Below are positions 26,832-35,190 of a stretch of DNA of 64,000 nt, in pieces (within the stretch, counting starts at the first letter, position 1; each line of letters starts with the position of its first letter). The position numbers were made by a program, and so were the translations under genes. The notes beneath the pieces were generated by a model, which made no database searches, was not told the DNA's origin, and saw nothing but the letters and a program-made list of their open reading frames with translations. This DNA comes from Candidatus Hydrogenedentota bacterium (GTDB lineage Bacteria; Hydrogenedentota; Hydrogenedentia; Hydrogenedentales; SLHB01). Where the stretch lies: contig JAKPDK010000070.1 of NCBI GenBank assembly GCA_029552745.1, positions 124,001-188,000 on the forward strand, written 5' to 3'.

Positions 26832-28788
26832 CCTGCGGCGGGTTTTGGTTGGTTTGCTGACGTTTGTGCGGAAAGGCCGTGTGTGGAAGACGGGTATTGT
26901 CATTCTTTTGGTGATGGCACTTCTAGTGATCTTCTTTCCCAAGAAAACGACTTCGGTAAGTCGAGGGACCACGTACACGGTAAAGCGGGGACCCCTGCGC
27001 ATTAGTGTTATTGAGGGGGGCACGATTGAAGCGGCGGAATCACAGACGAGTAAATCGGAAATCAAAGGGCAGACGAAAATACTTAGTATCATTGAGGAGG
27101 GATATCAAGTAACAGAACAGGATGTTCGTGATGGCAAGATTTTAGTCCGTTTGGATGATTCCAATCTGCTTGAACAAAAAACCCAACAGGAAATGCAGTA
27201 TCAAACCGCTCTCGCTCGATATACCGAAGCGAAAGAACAATATGAAATACAGGTAAAACAAAACGAGAGTGATATTAAATCGGCGGAGTTGGAAGTGAAG
27301 TTTGCCCGCATGGACTTTGAAAAGTACCTTGGAGAACAGGTTGCGGGGCAGATTTTGAAAGAACTCGAGCCGAGCATTCAAGCCGCAATGGAAATGGCAG
27401 CCAAAGACCTGGAGCCTGACCTTCTAAACAATCAGGACTCCGCTGTAACGAAAACAGAGCAGCAGGTTTTGTCCGGCGCCAAACCGTCGGAGCAGATGCA
27501 AGCCGCACCTTTGGGGAATTCCAGTTCAACATCAGGCGAGGGTAAGGGTGAAACAGCCCCTTCACCGGAAAAAGAGACTGGTGGCACTTCGGTTGAGCTT
27601 TCCGAGTCTGAGGGAGTCCTCGATGCAAGCGCAAAAGCCACCATTGAATCTGCTGTGCCTCAACTTGAATTAACGGTGGATTTCACAAAATATGCCGATG
27701 CCGATTTGCTTGGCGACGGAGAGGCACAACAAAAACTTAAGACGTTACAGAACGCTCGCATGCTTGCAGAAGAGGAGCTGAAATTGGCGGAAACCAACTT
27801 TGAGGGCACAAAACGGTTAAAAGAACGGAACTTTGTGACCCAGCAAGAATTGGACGCGGATGAGATGAAGGTGAAGCGTCTCCGAAACGCCTTTGAATCC
27901 GCGAGCATTGAAGAGAGCCTTTTTATCAAATATGGGTTTCCGAAACAGGCAGAAAAGCTACTGGCAACGTATTTGGAGGCCCTGCGGAAATACGAAAGGA
28001 CTACCAAACTTGCTAAGTCAAAGCTAGCCCAAGCCGAAGCGCAGTGGAAATCCGCTGAAGCTACCTTTCAACTGCAGAAGACGAAACGAGACGATGTCCT
28101 TCAGCAAATCGAGAAGTGTGTGATTCGGGCGGAACGTCCCGGTTTAGTGGTCTATGCAGGTAGTAATCAGCCGTGGCGAGGGGATCGAATTGAAGAAGGT
28201 GCTGTGGTACGCGAAGGACAAGAGATTATCACCATTCCAGACATGACTCAAATGACTGTGAATGTGAAAGTTCATGAATCCAGTATTAAGAAAGTACAAA
28301 AAGGGCAAAAAGCACTTATCACATTGGATGCATATCCAGATGAAAAATTACAGGGTGAAGTAACAAAATTGAGTGTTTTGCCAGACTCTTCGATGCGTTG
28401 GATGAATCCGGACATTAAACTTTATCCGGTTACTGTGGCGATTGACGGTGTTCATGAATGGTTGAAACCGGGGCTCACAGCGAACACGGAGATTATCATC
28501 AAGGAACTGCAAGACGTTCTATTTGTGCCTATTCAAGCCGTTTCTGTTGTAGATGGGCAGCGGGTTTGTTACGTCGTGAATGCTTTGGGGGTGGCGGAGC
28601 AGCGTGTGGTCAAGACGGGTGAGATGAGCGCCGACTTTGTAGAGATTCTTGAGGGATTGGAAGAGGGGGAGACCGTATTATTGAGAGCGCCGACAACGCC
28701 CGAAGAAAAGGCAAAACCTAAAACCGAGAAACGAGACAATCCCCCCGAAAAACCCCAAGGGGTGCCTTCGAACGGGGTTGCCAGCTAA
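26815..28788 (+). CDS. HlyD/MacA-like periplasmic adaptor of an ABC exporter
   Basis: Membrane-fusion protein bridging the inner-membrane ABC transporter and the TolC-like channel. A single membrane anchor (about residues 26-42) is followed by a barrel-sandwich half (IEGGTIEAAESQT), a long alpha-helical hairpin, the second lipoyl half (RAERPGLVVYAGS) and the beta-barrel region. At 657 residues it is much longer than MacA (about 370). Part of the excess is a Ser/Glu/Pro/Gly-rich low-complexity insert at about residues 205-275 within the helical hairpin. The C-terminus is Lys/Pro/Glu rich. Tandem ATGs at 26815 and 26818. Confidence 0.85.
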   Translation: MMLRVNLRRVLVGLLTFVRKGRVWKTGIVILLVMALLVIFFPKKTTSVSRGTTYTVKRGPLRISVIEGGTIEAAESQTSKSEIKGQTKILSIIEEGYQVTEQDVRDGKILVRLDDSNLLEQKTQQEMQYQTALARYTEAKEQYEIQVKQNESDIKSAELEVKFARMDFEKYLGEQVAGQILKELEPSIQAAMEMAAKDLEPDLLNNQDSAVTKTEQQVLSGAKPSEQMQAAPLGNSSSTSGEGKGETAPSPEKETGGTSVELSESEGVLDASAKATIESAVPQLELTVDFTKYADADLLGDGEAQQKLKTLQNARMLAEEELKLAETNFEGTKRLKERNFVTQQELDADEMKVKRLRNAFESASIEESLFIKYGFPKQAEKLLATYLEALRKYERTTKLAKSKLAQAEAQWKSAEATFQLQKTKRDDVLQQIEKCVIRAERPGLVVYAGSNQPWRGDRIEEGAVVREGQEIITIPDMTQMTVNVKVHESSIKKVQKGQKALITLDAYPDEKLQGEVTKLSVLPDSSMRWMNPDIKLYPVTVAIDGVHEWLKPGLTANTEIIIKELQDVLFVPIQAVSVVDGQRVCYVVNALGVAEQRVVKTGEMSADFVEILEGLEEGETVLLRAPTTPEEKAKPKTEKRDNPPEKPQGVPSNGVAS

Positions 28789-28790
28789 TC

Positions 28791-29483
28791 ATGTCGGATG
28801 ACAACACGATAGTTCGTTTGGAGGAGATTACCCGAACCTATCAGATGGGTGCGGTGTCTGTATCTGCCCTTCGAGGCATATCGCTTGTGTTCCGAGCGGG
28901 TGAATATATTGCCATCATGGGACCAAGCGGTTGCGGCAAGTCAACGCTGCTGAATATTCTAGGGTGTCTTGATCGTCCCAGCACGGGAAGATACTACCTC
29001 GGGGGTCTTGATGTCTCTCAACTGAAAGATGACGAACTTTCCGCAATTCGAGGCGCCCGCATAGGGTTTGTTTTTCAGTCTTACAACCTGATTCAACAAC
29101 TTTCCGTCTTGGAGAATATTGAGGTGCCTCTTTACTATCAAGGGGTACCGGAAAAACAAAGCAGAGAACGGGCACGATATTTGGCGGAATTGGTAGGACT
29201 TGGGGAGCGTCTTGACCACAAGCCGAATGAGTTATCCGGCGGGCAGCAGCAGCGCGTGGCGATTGCCCGGGCGCTTGCCAATGATCCCCTCATTATTTTG
29301 GCTGATGAACCCACCGGTAACTTGGACACTGCGTCTGGTAAAGAGATCCTTGCTATCTTCGGTGATCTGCACGCGCAGGGCAAGACGTTGGTTCTTGTGA
29401 CGCATTCAGATGAGGTGGCGGAGCGTGCTCAGCGGGTTGTTCGGTTGCGAGACGGAAAGATAGAGTATGATTCCGAAACCTGA
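28791..29483 (+). CDS. MacB/LolD-type ABC transporter ATP-binding protein
   Basis: A 230-residue ATPase of the lipoprotein/macrolide exporter group. Walker [10 protein letters not shown] (about 43-51), Q-loop FVFQSYNLIQQLSVLENIEVPL, signature LSGGQQQRVAIARAL, Walker B LILADEPTGNLD and H-loop VTHSDE are intact. In this family the ATPase drives a mechanotransmission cycle without moving substrate across the inner membrane. It starts 2 nt after the adaptor stop and overlaps the permease gene by 17 nt, forming a four-gene exporter operon. Confidence 0.92.
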   Translation: MSDDNTIVRLEEITRTYQMGAVSVSALRGISLVFRAGEYIAIMGPSGCGKSTLLNILGCLDRPSTGRYYLGGLDVSQLKDDELSAIRGARIGFVFQSYNLIQQLSVLENIEVPLYYQGVPEKQSRERARYLAELVGLGERLDHKPNELSGGQQQRVAIARALANDPLIILADEPTGNLDTASGKEILAIFGDLHAQGKTLVLVTHSDEVAERAQRVVRLRDGKIEYDSET

Positions 29484-30819
29484 GAGTCTTTTTTCAAGAA
29501 TTACGGAACGCGTGCTTGGTTTCTCGGCGGCGCGTCTTCGTCAATCTCTTAAGATGGGTATGAAGAGCCTATGGGCGCATCGTCTTAGGTCTTTGCTCAC
29601 GGTCTTGGGCATTGTGTTTGGCGTTTGTTCGGTAATTGCAATGTTGGCAATTGGAGAAGGTGCCAGCTATGAAGCCCAGGAGCAAATCCGCAGGTTGGGA
29701 AGCAACAATATCATCATCCGCAGTGTCAAACCTCCCGAAGAACAGGTGACGACGACGGAACGGTCTTTTGTGGTCGAATACGGGTTACGCCACGCGGATA
29801 TCCAACGGATTCGTTCCACCATCCCTGGGGTTAAAGTGATCGCGCCTGCTCGGGTTATACGGCGTAATGTTTGGGTGGCAAATCGTCGCGCAGATTGTGA
29901 TGTGATTGGGGTTGTTCCGTGGTATACCGATATCAGTAGTGTGCGGGTCAAACGGGGGCGTTTTTTCACTGACGAAGAGTTGAACCGTGACATGAATGTC
30001 TGTGTATTGGAGGAGGGGATTGCTCAGGATTTGTTTCCGATAACCGACCCGATTGGACAATCTGTACGGGTTGATGCGGACTATTTCCGCGTTGTCGGGA
30101 TTGTCGAACCACGTTCCGACCCTAACGGAAAAGGAGCGGAAGAAAAGACGGATCAAAACACTTCCCAACCTCAAGGTGCACCCAATCGCATGTACATTCC
30201 GTTAACGTCCTCAAAGTCGCGCTTTGGTGAGGTGCTGGTTCGGCGCAGTACGGGAAGCATCTCGGCGGAACGTGTCGAACTACATGAGGCGACCGTCGTC
30301 GTTGCGGACTTAAAAGACGTTGTCGAGACGGCGCAGATAATTGAGGAAATTCTCCGCAGTAATCATAAGAAAAAAGATTACGAGATTATTGTTCCTTTGG
30401 CGCTTTTACGATCGGCGGAACGAACCAAACGCATCTTCAACGTGGTACTGGGTTCGGTAGCGGCGTTGAGTCTGTTGGTAGGGGGCATCGGAATTATGAA
30501 CATCATGCTTGCCACTGTGACCGAAAGGACAAGGGAAATTGGGATACGCCGTGCCTTAGGAGCTCGCAAAAAGGACATCACGTTTCAGTTCTTGATTGAA
30601 ACGGTGTTGCTATCGACCACAGGAGGTATTTTGGGCGTACTGCTTGGGTTGGCAATACCATTTCTCATTACGCATTTTGCAGAAATGAGGACCATCGTCA
30701 CGTTATGGTCACCCCTGATTGCTTTTTCTATTTCCGCGGTAGTTGGTGTGGTTTTTGGTATCTACCCGGCATTTCGCGCAGCAAATATGGACCCGGTAGA
30801 AGCCTTACGGCATGAATGA
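29467..30819 (+). CDS. MacB-type ABC transporter permease (MacB_PCD-FtsX)
   Basis: A 450-residue permease. An N-terminal membrane helix (about 40-60, SLLTVLGIVFGVCSVIAMLAIGEGA) precedes the periplasmic MacB_PCD domain; the C-terminal FtsX part has three helices, with the conserved ERTREIGIRRALGARKKDITFQFLIE coupling segment and the end FRAANMDPVEALRHE. With the ATPase, adaptor and TolC-like genes it makes a complete MacAB-TolC-like exporter. Substrate unknown; lipids, peptides or siderophores are possible. Convergent with the zinc-ribbon protein gene, 6 nt apart. Confidence 0.92.
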   Translation: MIPKPESLFSRITERVLGFSAARLRQSLKMGMKSLWAHRLRSLLTVLGIVFGVCSVIAMLAIGEGASYEAQEQIRRLGSNNIIIRSVKPPEEQVTTTERSFVVEYGLRHADIQRIRSTIPGVKVIAPARVIRRNVWVANRRADCDVIGVVPWYTDISSVRVKRGRFFTDEELNRDMNVCVLEEGIAQDLFPITDPIGQSVRVDADYFRVVGIVEPRSDPNGKGAEEKTDQNTSQPQGAPNRMYIPLTSSKSRFGEVLVRRSTGSISAERVELHEATVVVADLKDVVETAQIIEEILRSNHKKKDYEIIVPLALLRSAERTKRIFNVVLGSVAALSLLVGGIGIMNIMLATVTERTREIGIRRALGARKKDITFQFLIETVLLSTTGGILGVLLGLAIPFLITHFAEMRTIVTLWSPLIAFSISAVVGVVFGIYPAFRAANMDPVEALRHE

Positions 30820-30825
30820 CAAAAC

Positions 30826-31281
30826 TCAGTGAAAGATTGTTTTGAAGTACTCGCTGTCGTCAAGACGCGGCAGTTCTTCTTCGACAAATTGGCGCACTTC
30901 TTCTGTAGAAATCTGCTGCATCAAAGGTGTGGCATCTGGGAATGGTGAGCCTGCCAGCATCTCGGGATGATCGACCCGTTGGAACTGCCTGGCATTTTCG
31001 TAGTCTGTCAATCTGTCTGTGTTTTCTTCTACCTGATCTATCAAGAGGTTTATTCGTTGCTCCAAGAAAGATGAGAGCACGGAAAACAAGTGCTCTTGTT
31101 TTTCCTCGGTAGACCCGTAAAGGATGACCTGTTTATCAACGGGAAGCGGTATGCCAGCGACTAGCAGCACGAATTCGTGACATGCTGGACAGGGTCCCAA
31201 AACAAGCAAACCGTCTTCAGGGAGTAGAGCCCGGGAAGTTACGTCACAGTGAGGACACCGTATATCAACTACTCTAGCCAT
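30826..31281 (-). CDS. Hypothetical protein with N-terminal zinc ribbon
   Basis: A 151-residue cytosolic protein that I do not recognise. Residues 9-34 hold two CxxC pairs (CPHC and CPAC), which fit a zinc-ribbon knuckle. The middle (HLFSVLSSFLEQRINLLIDQVEENTDRL) is helical and the C-terminal ISTEEVRQFVEEELPRLDDSEYFKTIFH is acidic. It has its own promoter (31316-31345) with TATAAT, so it is probably a genuinely expressed gene. A regulatory or nucleic-acid role is only a guess from the zinc ribbon. Confidence 0.65.
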   Translation of the reverse strand: MARVVDIRCPHCDVTSRALLPEDGLLVLGPCPACHEFVLLVAGIPLPVDKQVILYGSTEEKQEHLFSVLSSFLEQRINLLIDQVEENTDRLTDYENARQFQRVDHPEMLAGSPFPDATPLMQQISTEEVRQFVEEELPRLDDSEYFKTIFH

Positions 31282-31315
31282 AGAAATTACTCCCGCACCG
31301 CTATTGTCTAAAGAA

Positions 31316-31345
31316 ATTATATCAGATACAGGGAGTAATCCGCAA
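31316..31345 (-). promoter_or_regulatory. Promoter of the zinc-ribbon protein gene
   Basis: Minus strand TTGCGG (31345-31340), 18-nt spacer, perfect TATAAT (31321-31316), about 35 nt before the ATG at 31281. Confidence 0.6.
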
Positions 31346-31389
31346 GTCCTAATAAGGAAGACTAGTATTTTCCGTATTTATTATAAATA

Positions 31390-31884
31390 TTACTTTACTT
31401 CGTTTGTGGACGATTCCTCAGGTTTTGAGGGGGAGTCTTTGGTGGATACCTTGGATTGGATTGATTCGAGGATTGACAGTGCGAGGCTATTGTCTTTTGC
31501 TTTTCGGTCATGCCAATCCGGATAGGTGAGCAGCGTACTTCCGTATACTTGGTTCATGGTTTCAATTTGGACTTCGGTTGACGTACTCGACAAAGGTCGC
31601 AGGTTGACAGTCAGTTTTGTGCGGTGTGGGGTGAAAAGCCGCAGCTGCCGTTTCATTTCTGAAAATGCCACAAATACACCCCGTTTATCGCGTGTATAAA
31701 GGTTCAGTTTCTTCTCTTTCAGTGCTGCTTTTGTGGCTTGCCATGTTTCTTCGAAAGGTGCATTAACAACGGCTTTGTCGACTATGCCGAAACCGGTGGT
31801 ATCCCGTGCTGCTCGGGCACACCCCAGTGCACCTACGCCAAGCAAACATAATGTCAAGAAGATGAAAAAACTTTTGTGCTTCAT
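31390..31884 (-). CDS. Small lipoprotein, function unknown
   Basis: A 164-residue protein with a short lipoprotein signal ending GALGC. The mature part (KAVVNAPFEETWQATKAALKEKKLNLYTRDKRG...) resembles small envelope lipoproteins that have a single alpha/beta domain after a W-x-A helix; I cannot assign a family. The C-terminus is Ser/Lys/Glu rich. The ATG at 31884 fits the promoter at 31913-31941 (leader about 22 nt); the longer frame reaching 32007 runs through that promoter and the core element and is rejected. Confidence 0.65.
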   Translation of the reverse strand: MKHKSFFIFLTLCLLGVGALGCARAARDTTGFGIVDKAVVNAPFEETWQATKAALKEKKLNLYTRDKRGVFVAFSEMKRQLRLFTPHRTKLTVNLRPLSSTSTEVQIETMNQVYGSTLLTYPDWHDRKAKDNSLALSILESIQSKVSTKDSPSKPEESSTNEVK

Positions 31885-31912
31885 TGTCAAAATCCCCGCT
31901 CGTTGTTGGTTG

Positions 31913-31941
31913 ATTGTAGCACAGGGTGAGTTGCGCTTCAA
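31913..31941 (-). promoter_or_regulatory. Promoter of the small lipoprotein gene
   Basis: Minus strand TTGAAG (31941-31936), 17-nt spacer, TACAAT (31918-31913). The core element lies 13 nt upstream. Confidence 0.6.
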
Positions 31942-31954
31942 AGCATTGTATAAG

Positions 31955-31970
31955 TCCAGTACCTTTGGCA
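31955..31970 (-). promoter_or_regulatory. 16-bp core element, copy 2
   Basis: Minus strand TGCCAAAGGTACTGGA, 13 nt upstream of the -35 of the small lipoprotein gene; outer end of dispersed element copy 2. Confidence 0.65.
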
Positions 31971-32133
31971 CGTTTTGCTTGCTTTTGCAAGCGATTCCTG
32001 TAAGCATTTTCCGTTAAAGAGAGGAGCGAGCACAAGTGCGGTCGCCATAGATACGTCTGAGTCATCGAGAAAACTTATTCGGTTTTCTGTCTGCCCCCGC
32101 TCCGTACTATGTCTTCTTGCGCTAGCATACCGG

Positions 32134-32276
32134 TGTCATTGCAAGGAGATCCCCCACGTACGACGTGGCAAAGTCTCTGGGTGTTGGGGATGGCGTCTTT
32201 TTTATGCTATGCCCTTTTGCGCTACGCGGTTGAGGGGTTGCTTCGTTGCCTCGGGGACTCGCTCCTCGCGATGACA
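32134..32276. repeat. TGTCATTGCGAGG-type inverted repeat, copy 2
   Basis: Left arm TGTCATTGCAAGGAG, right arm CTCCTCGCGATGACA, with the TACGACGTGGCAA block inside. More diverged than copies 1 and 3. Confidence 0.65.
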
Positions 32277-32331
32277 ATGGTGAGGGCACTCTTGGGAAAT
32301 TGACATGCTATCTATAAAGGTTTTTCCAAAT

Positions 32332-32488
32332 TCGGCCCTACTTATAAGATGCTCAAATGTTCATTTATCTCGTGGATGTAGCGTCAAATTTCTGTAAATT
32401 TATGCGTACAACGTGCTGACAGACGTATTCTTGGTTGAACACTACGAGAACCTATGTATCTAGCGAGACACGGGAAGCGCAAGAGTCT
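32332..32488. other. Intergenic region downstream of the orphan ATPase
   Basis: AT-rich, no gene or terminator hairpin recognised. Confidence 0.4.
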
Positions 32489-33265
32489 CTAGGCGTCTTC
32501 CCCTATTCGCAGGCTGGATGATTGGACCCATTCAAGCAAGCGTTTTCTGGTGTCTAGAATCGTTCGAATGCCCTCTTTGTAAGCAGACTCCAAAAATTCT
32601 TTGCAAGCCGTTACACGGTCATGACCGACTGAGTTTGTCCAGGAAGATGCAATTCCCTTTTCTGCGGTGAAAACGGGCGTGTGCTGGGCGTGACCGTCCG
32701 AAAAATATACAGTTGCCACAGACCGCTGATAAGGATATCTCGACTGTACCTTTAGAAATACCAAGAGATAAAACGCTCGGAAATGACGCTCGGGCACGGC
32801 ATTTGAATGACAGATTTGGTTGTAGGCTTCGTCGATATCATCGGCGTGTAGGTTTGTGGCGAGTCGATGTCCATATTCCAGGAGCTGAAAATAGTCGCGG
32901 AGGTTTTTGCCCCAGAGATATGCGTAATAGGGTCCTGCGCCGATTTCGTGGCAAATGAAGGCTTTGGGCTTCAGTCGGTTTCCTTCCTTCAAAGCCTGTC
33001 GCACATTTTCTGGTGTCGCGGGTATCAGATCGACATCGGGTAGCCATACATTTGCCAAGGCGCACATAACGGTCGTCTTACCGGCGCCGCCTGGCTTTGC
33101 ACCGACCATGAATGAAGCAGCGCGCGTGAGTGTTGCCATAAGGTGAGCACCGAGGTCGATGGAGATGGTTTCTCGTTCTATCAAATCCAGTACGGACAGC
33201 ATTCGCCCGCCCCGTTGATTACAGCGCTCCAGTTCATAACAATGGGAAGCGACTCGGGAAAACAC
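32489..33265 (-). CDS. P-loop ATPase resembling secretion/pilus motor ATPases
   Basis: A 258-residue protein. GAKPGGAGKTT near residues 54-64 is a Walker A. A later segment, LEYGHRLATNLHADDIDEAYNQI, resembles the GHLVFSTLHTNDA block of PilB/PilT/GspE motors (compare the gspE gene in this window), and CHEIGAG stands where those have a GEIRD Walker B. It lacks the N-terminal domains and zinc fingers of GspE and is much shorter, so it is either a minimal VirB11/PilT relative or an unrelated P-loop protein. GTG start with AAGGA 8 nt upstream; ATG at 33202 is an alternative. Divergent from the DUF6599-like lipoprotein. Confidence 0.55.
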   Translation of the reverse strand: MFSRVASHCYELERCNQRGGRMLSVLDLIERETISIDLGAHLMATLTRAASFMVGAKPGGAGKTTVMCALANVWLPDVDLIPATPENVRQALKEGNRLKPKAFICHEIGAGPYYAYLWGKNLRDYFQLLEYGHRLATNLHADDIDEAYNQICHSNAVPERHFRAFYLLVFLKVQSRYPYQRSVATVYFSDGHAQHTPVFTAEKGIASSWTNSVGHDRVTACKEFLESAYKEGIRTILDTRKRLLEWVQSSSLRIGEDA

Positions 33266-33353
33266 GTTTTAAGTCCTTGTACGTATTTTTTGAAGAGGTA
33301 TTGTTGGGTTGCTAAAGTAACATCATAGTTAGATGATGAAAGATTAACGTATT

Positions 33354-34298
33354 GTGGGTCACAATTTCACATGGCGGCGTAGGCTTTTCGTTATGCCGAT
33401 GGCGTTGTTCATTGTGGGTGGCTGTATCAGCGGACGACCGGGAAATTCGTCCGAGTGGCCGAACGTGGTAGGGGAGTGGCGTTTGTCCGGTGAGATCGCA
33501 GAGTACACTCCGGAGACGCTTTATAAATATATTGATGGCGCTGCCGAAGTCTACCGGTCCTTTAATGTTCGTCGTGTTTGGGCGAGAAAGTATACGAAAA
33601 ACGGTCTGTCAGACATCGTAGTGGATGTTTTTGAGATGGCGACCGCAGCGGATGCATTTGGCGTTTATCGTCACGAGATACGCCAAGGCGAAGACGTAGG
33701 GGTCGGTCAGGAATCAGAGTATTTACGCGGCACGTTAAGTTTTTGGAAAGGCAGGTTTTTTGTCGTCATTACTCCTTACGATGATTCTGCGGAAGTTCGT
33801 GAAACCGTTCTTCATATTGGCCGTTTTCTTGAGAAGTCTTTTGCGGAGGAGGGCGAACAACCCCGTATGTTGCAGTACTGCCCGGAGGAGGAAAGACAAT
33901 CTGGAAAGATCCGTTATTTTCACAACCACATTTGTTTGAATCAGTATTATTTCCTCTCTGATAAAAACGTTCTTTTGTTGAATCAGGAGACCGAAGGTTT
34001 GGTGGTCCCATACGGAGATACAGAGAACAACAGGATAATTTTGATCTTGGTGAAGTATCCTGACGAACGGAGCTGTTCCCAGGCTTTCACTTCTTTTTTG
34101 GAATTCCTCTCTGAGACTTGCCTCATTCAAAACGGTTTTGCAATTCACAACGATGGCACCGTAACGCTTTCTGGTAGGTGTGCAGAGTATCTTGTGGTTG
34201 TGAGGAATACGCCCAATAAAGAACATATGAACAGGCTTTATCATGAGGTTATCGCGTCGATACAAGAATCAGGCACCAATTCGAGGAGAAAAGACTAG
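33354..34298 (+). CDS. DUF6599-like lipoprotein
   Basis: A 314-residue protein with a signal peptide ending in a lipobox (IVGGC, about residue 24). The mature part contains ETLYKYIDGAAEVYRSFNVRRVWARKY, DVFEMATAADAFGVYRHE and LRGTLSFWKGRFFVVITPYD, which I match from memory to the DUF6599 family of bacteria with periplasmic oxidoreductases. Function unknown. The GTG start has only a weak GAAAG upstream, so a slightly later start is possible. Ends 1 nt before the Tat-exported DUF362 gene, with which it is clearly co-transcribed. Confidence 0.72.
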   Translation: MGHNFTWRRRLFVMPMALFIVGGCISGRPGNSSEWPNVVGEWRLSGEIAEYTPETLYKYIDGAAEVYRSFNVRRVWARKYTKNGLSDIVVDVFEMATAADAFGVYRHEIRQGEDVGVGQESEYLRGTLSFWKGRFFVVITPYDDSAEVRETVLHIGRFLEKSFAEEGEQPRMLQYCPEEERQSGKIRYFHNHICLNQYYFLSDKNVLLLNQETEGLVVPYGDTENNRIILILVKYPDERSCSQAFTSFLEFLSETCLIQNGFAIHNDGTVTLSGRCAEYLVVVRNTPNKEHMNRLYHEVIASIQESGTNSRRKD

Positions 34299-34299
34299 C

Positions 34300-35190
34300 A
34301 TGATGTACAATCGATTCTCTCGGAGGAGTTTTTTGAAACGCTCTGCGGGCAGCGCCGCCGGGCTCATTTCGTTTGTGTCCTCTGTTTCTCGTGCCGATGC
34401 CAATGAGAAAACTTCCCGAGTTGTCCTGGTACGAGACATCAACGTGTTAGATGATCAGGGGGTGGTAAATTCTTCTGTGTTGGGGCGCATGCTGGACGAT
34501 GCGGTGATTGCCCTTACGGAAGAGTCCGACGTAAGCAAGGCATGGAAACGCGTTGTGTCTCCTGATGATACCGTGGGAATTAAATCGAATGTTGCGGGTC
34601 CCCCACGTACTCCGCCCGAGTTAGAAAATGTAATCCGTGACCGTGTGGTTGCGGCGGGCGTGGATCCAATCCGCGTCGCCGTTGATGATCGGGGTGTTTT
34701 GAACAACCCTGTTTTCCAAAAAGCGACTGCGCTTATCAACGTACGCCCCATGCGTTCGCACCATTGGGCGGGGGTGGGGAGTCTCATCAAGAATTACATC
34801 ATGTTTTCCGATAATCCGCCGAGTTGGCATGAGGATTCCTGCGCGAATCTGGCTGGTTTGTGGGAGCTGCCCATCGTGCGCGGGAAAACGCGGTTGAATA
34901 TTCTCGTGATGTTGACTCCCTTGTTTCATAGTAAAGGACCGCACAATTACAACAAGGCTTATGTATGGGACTACAAAGGGCTGCTGGTGGGAACAGACCC
35001 GGTGGCGGTGGATGCTACGGGTTTGCGCATCATTGAAGCCAAGCGTCTCGAGTTTTTTGGGGAGTACCAGCCCTTGCCGGTTTCCCCAAAACATATAAAG
35101 CTTGCTGAGACGAAGTTTGGCTTAGGTATTGCTGACCCAGCTCGGATAGATGTTAAGAAACTGGGCTGGGAAGATGGACTTCTGATCTAA
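34300..35190 (+). CDS. Tat-exported DUF362 protein
   Basis: A 296-residue protein with the twin-arginine signal SRRSFLKRSAGSAAGLISF. The mature domain (DDTVGIKSNVAGPPRTPPE, LINVRPMRSHHWAGVGSLIKNYIMF, GTDPVAVDATGLRIIEAKR) is the DUF362 fold, often found next to iron-sulfur proteins and of uncertain activity. No Cys-rich ferredoxin domain follows here. ATG at 34300 has GAGGAG 11 nt upstream; a second ATG follows directly. The stop codon overlaps the stop of the convergent permease gene. Confidence 0.82.
   Translation: MMYNRFSRRSFLKRSAGSAAGLISFVSSVSRADANEKTSRVVLVRDINVLDDQGVVNSSVLGRMLDDAVIALTEESDVSKAWKRVVSPDDTVGIKSNVAGPPRTPPELENVIRDRVVAAGVDPIRVAVDDRGVLNNPVFQKATALINVRPMRSHHWAGVGSLIKNYIMFSDNPPSWHEDSCANLAGLWELPIVRGKTRLNILVMLTPLFHSKGPHNYNKAYVWDYKGLLVGTDPVAVDATGLRIIEAKRLEFFGEYQPLPVSPKHIKLAETKFGLGIADPARIDVKKLGWEDGLLI

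Larger units (their letters stand above)
31955..32331. repeat. MITE-like dispersed element, copy 2
   Basis: About 377 bp from the core element to a TATAAAGGTTTTTCCAAATT stretch, with the inverted-arm repeat at 32134-32276 inside. The distance from core to inner repeat is 164 bp, close to copies 3 (172) and 4 (168). Confidence 0.55.
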
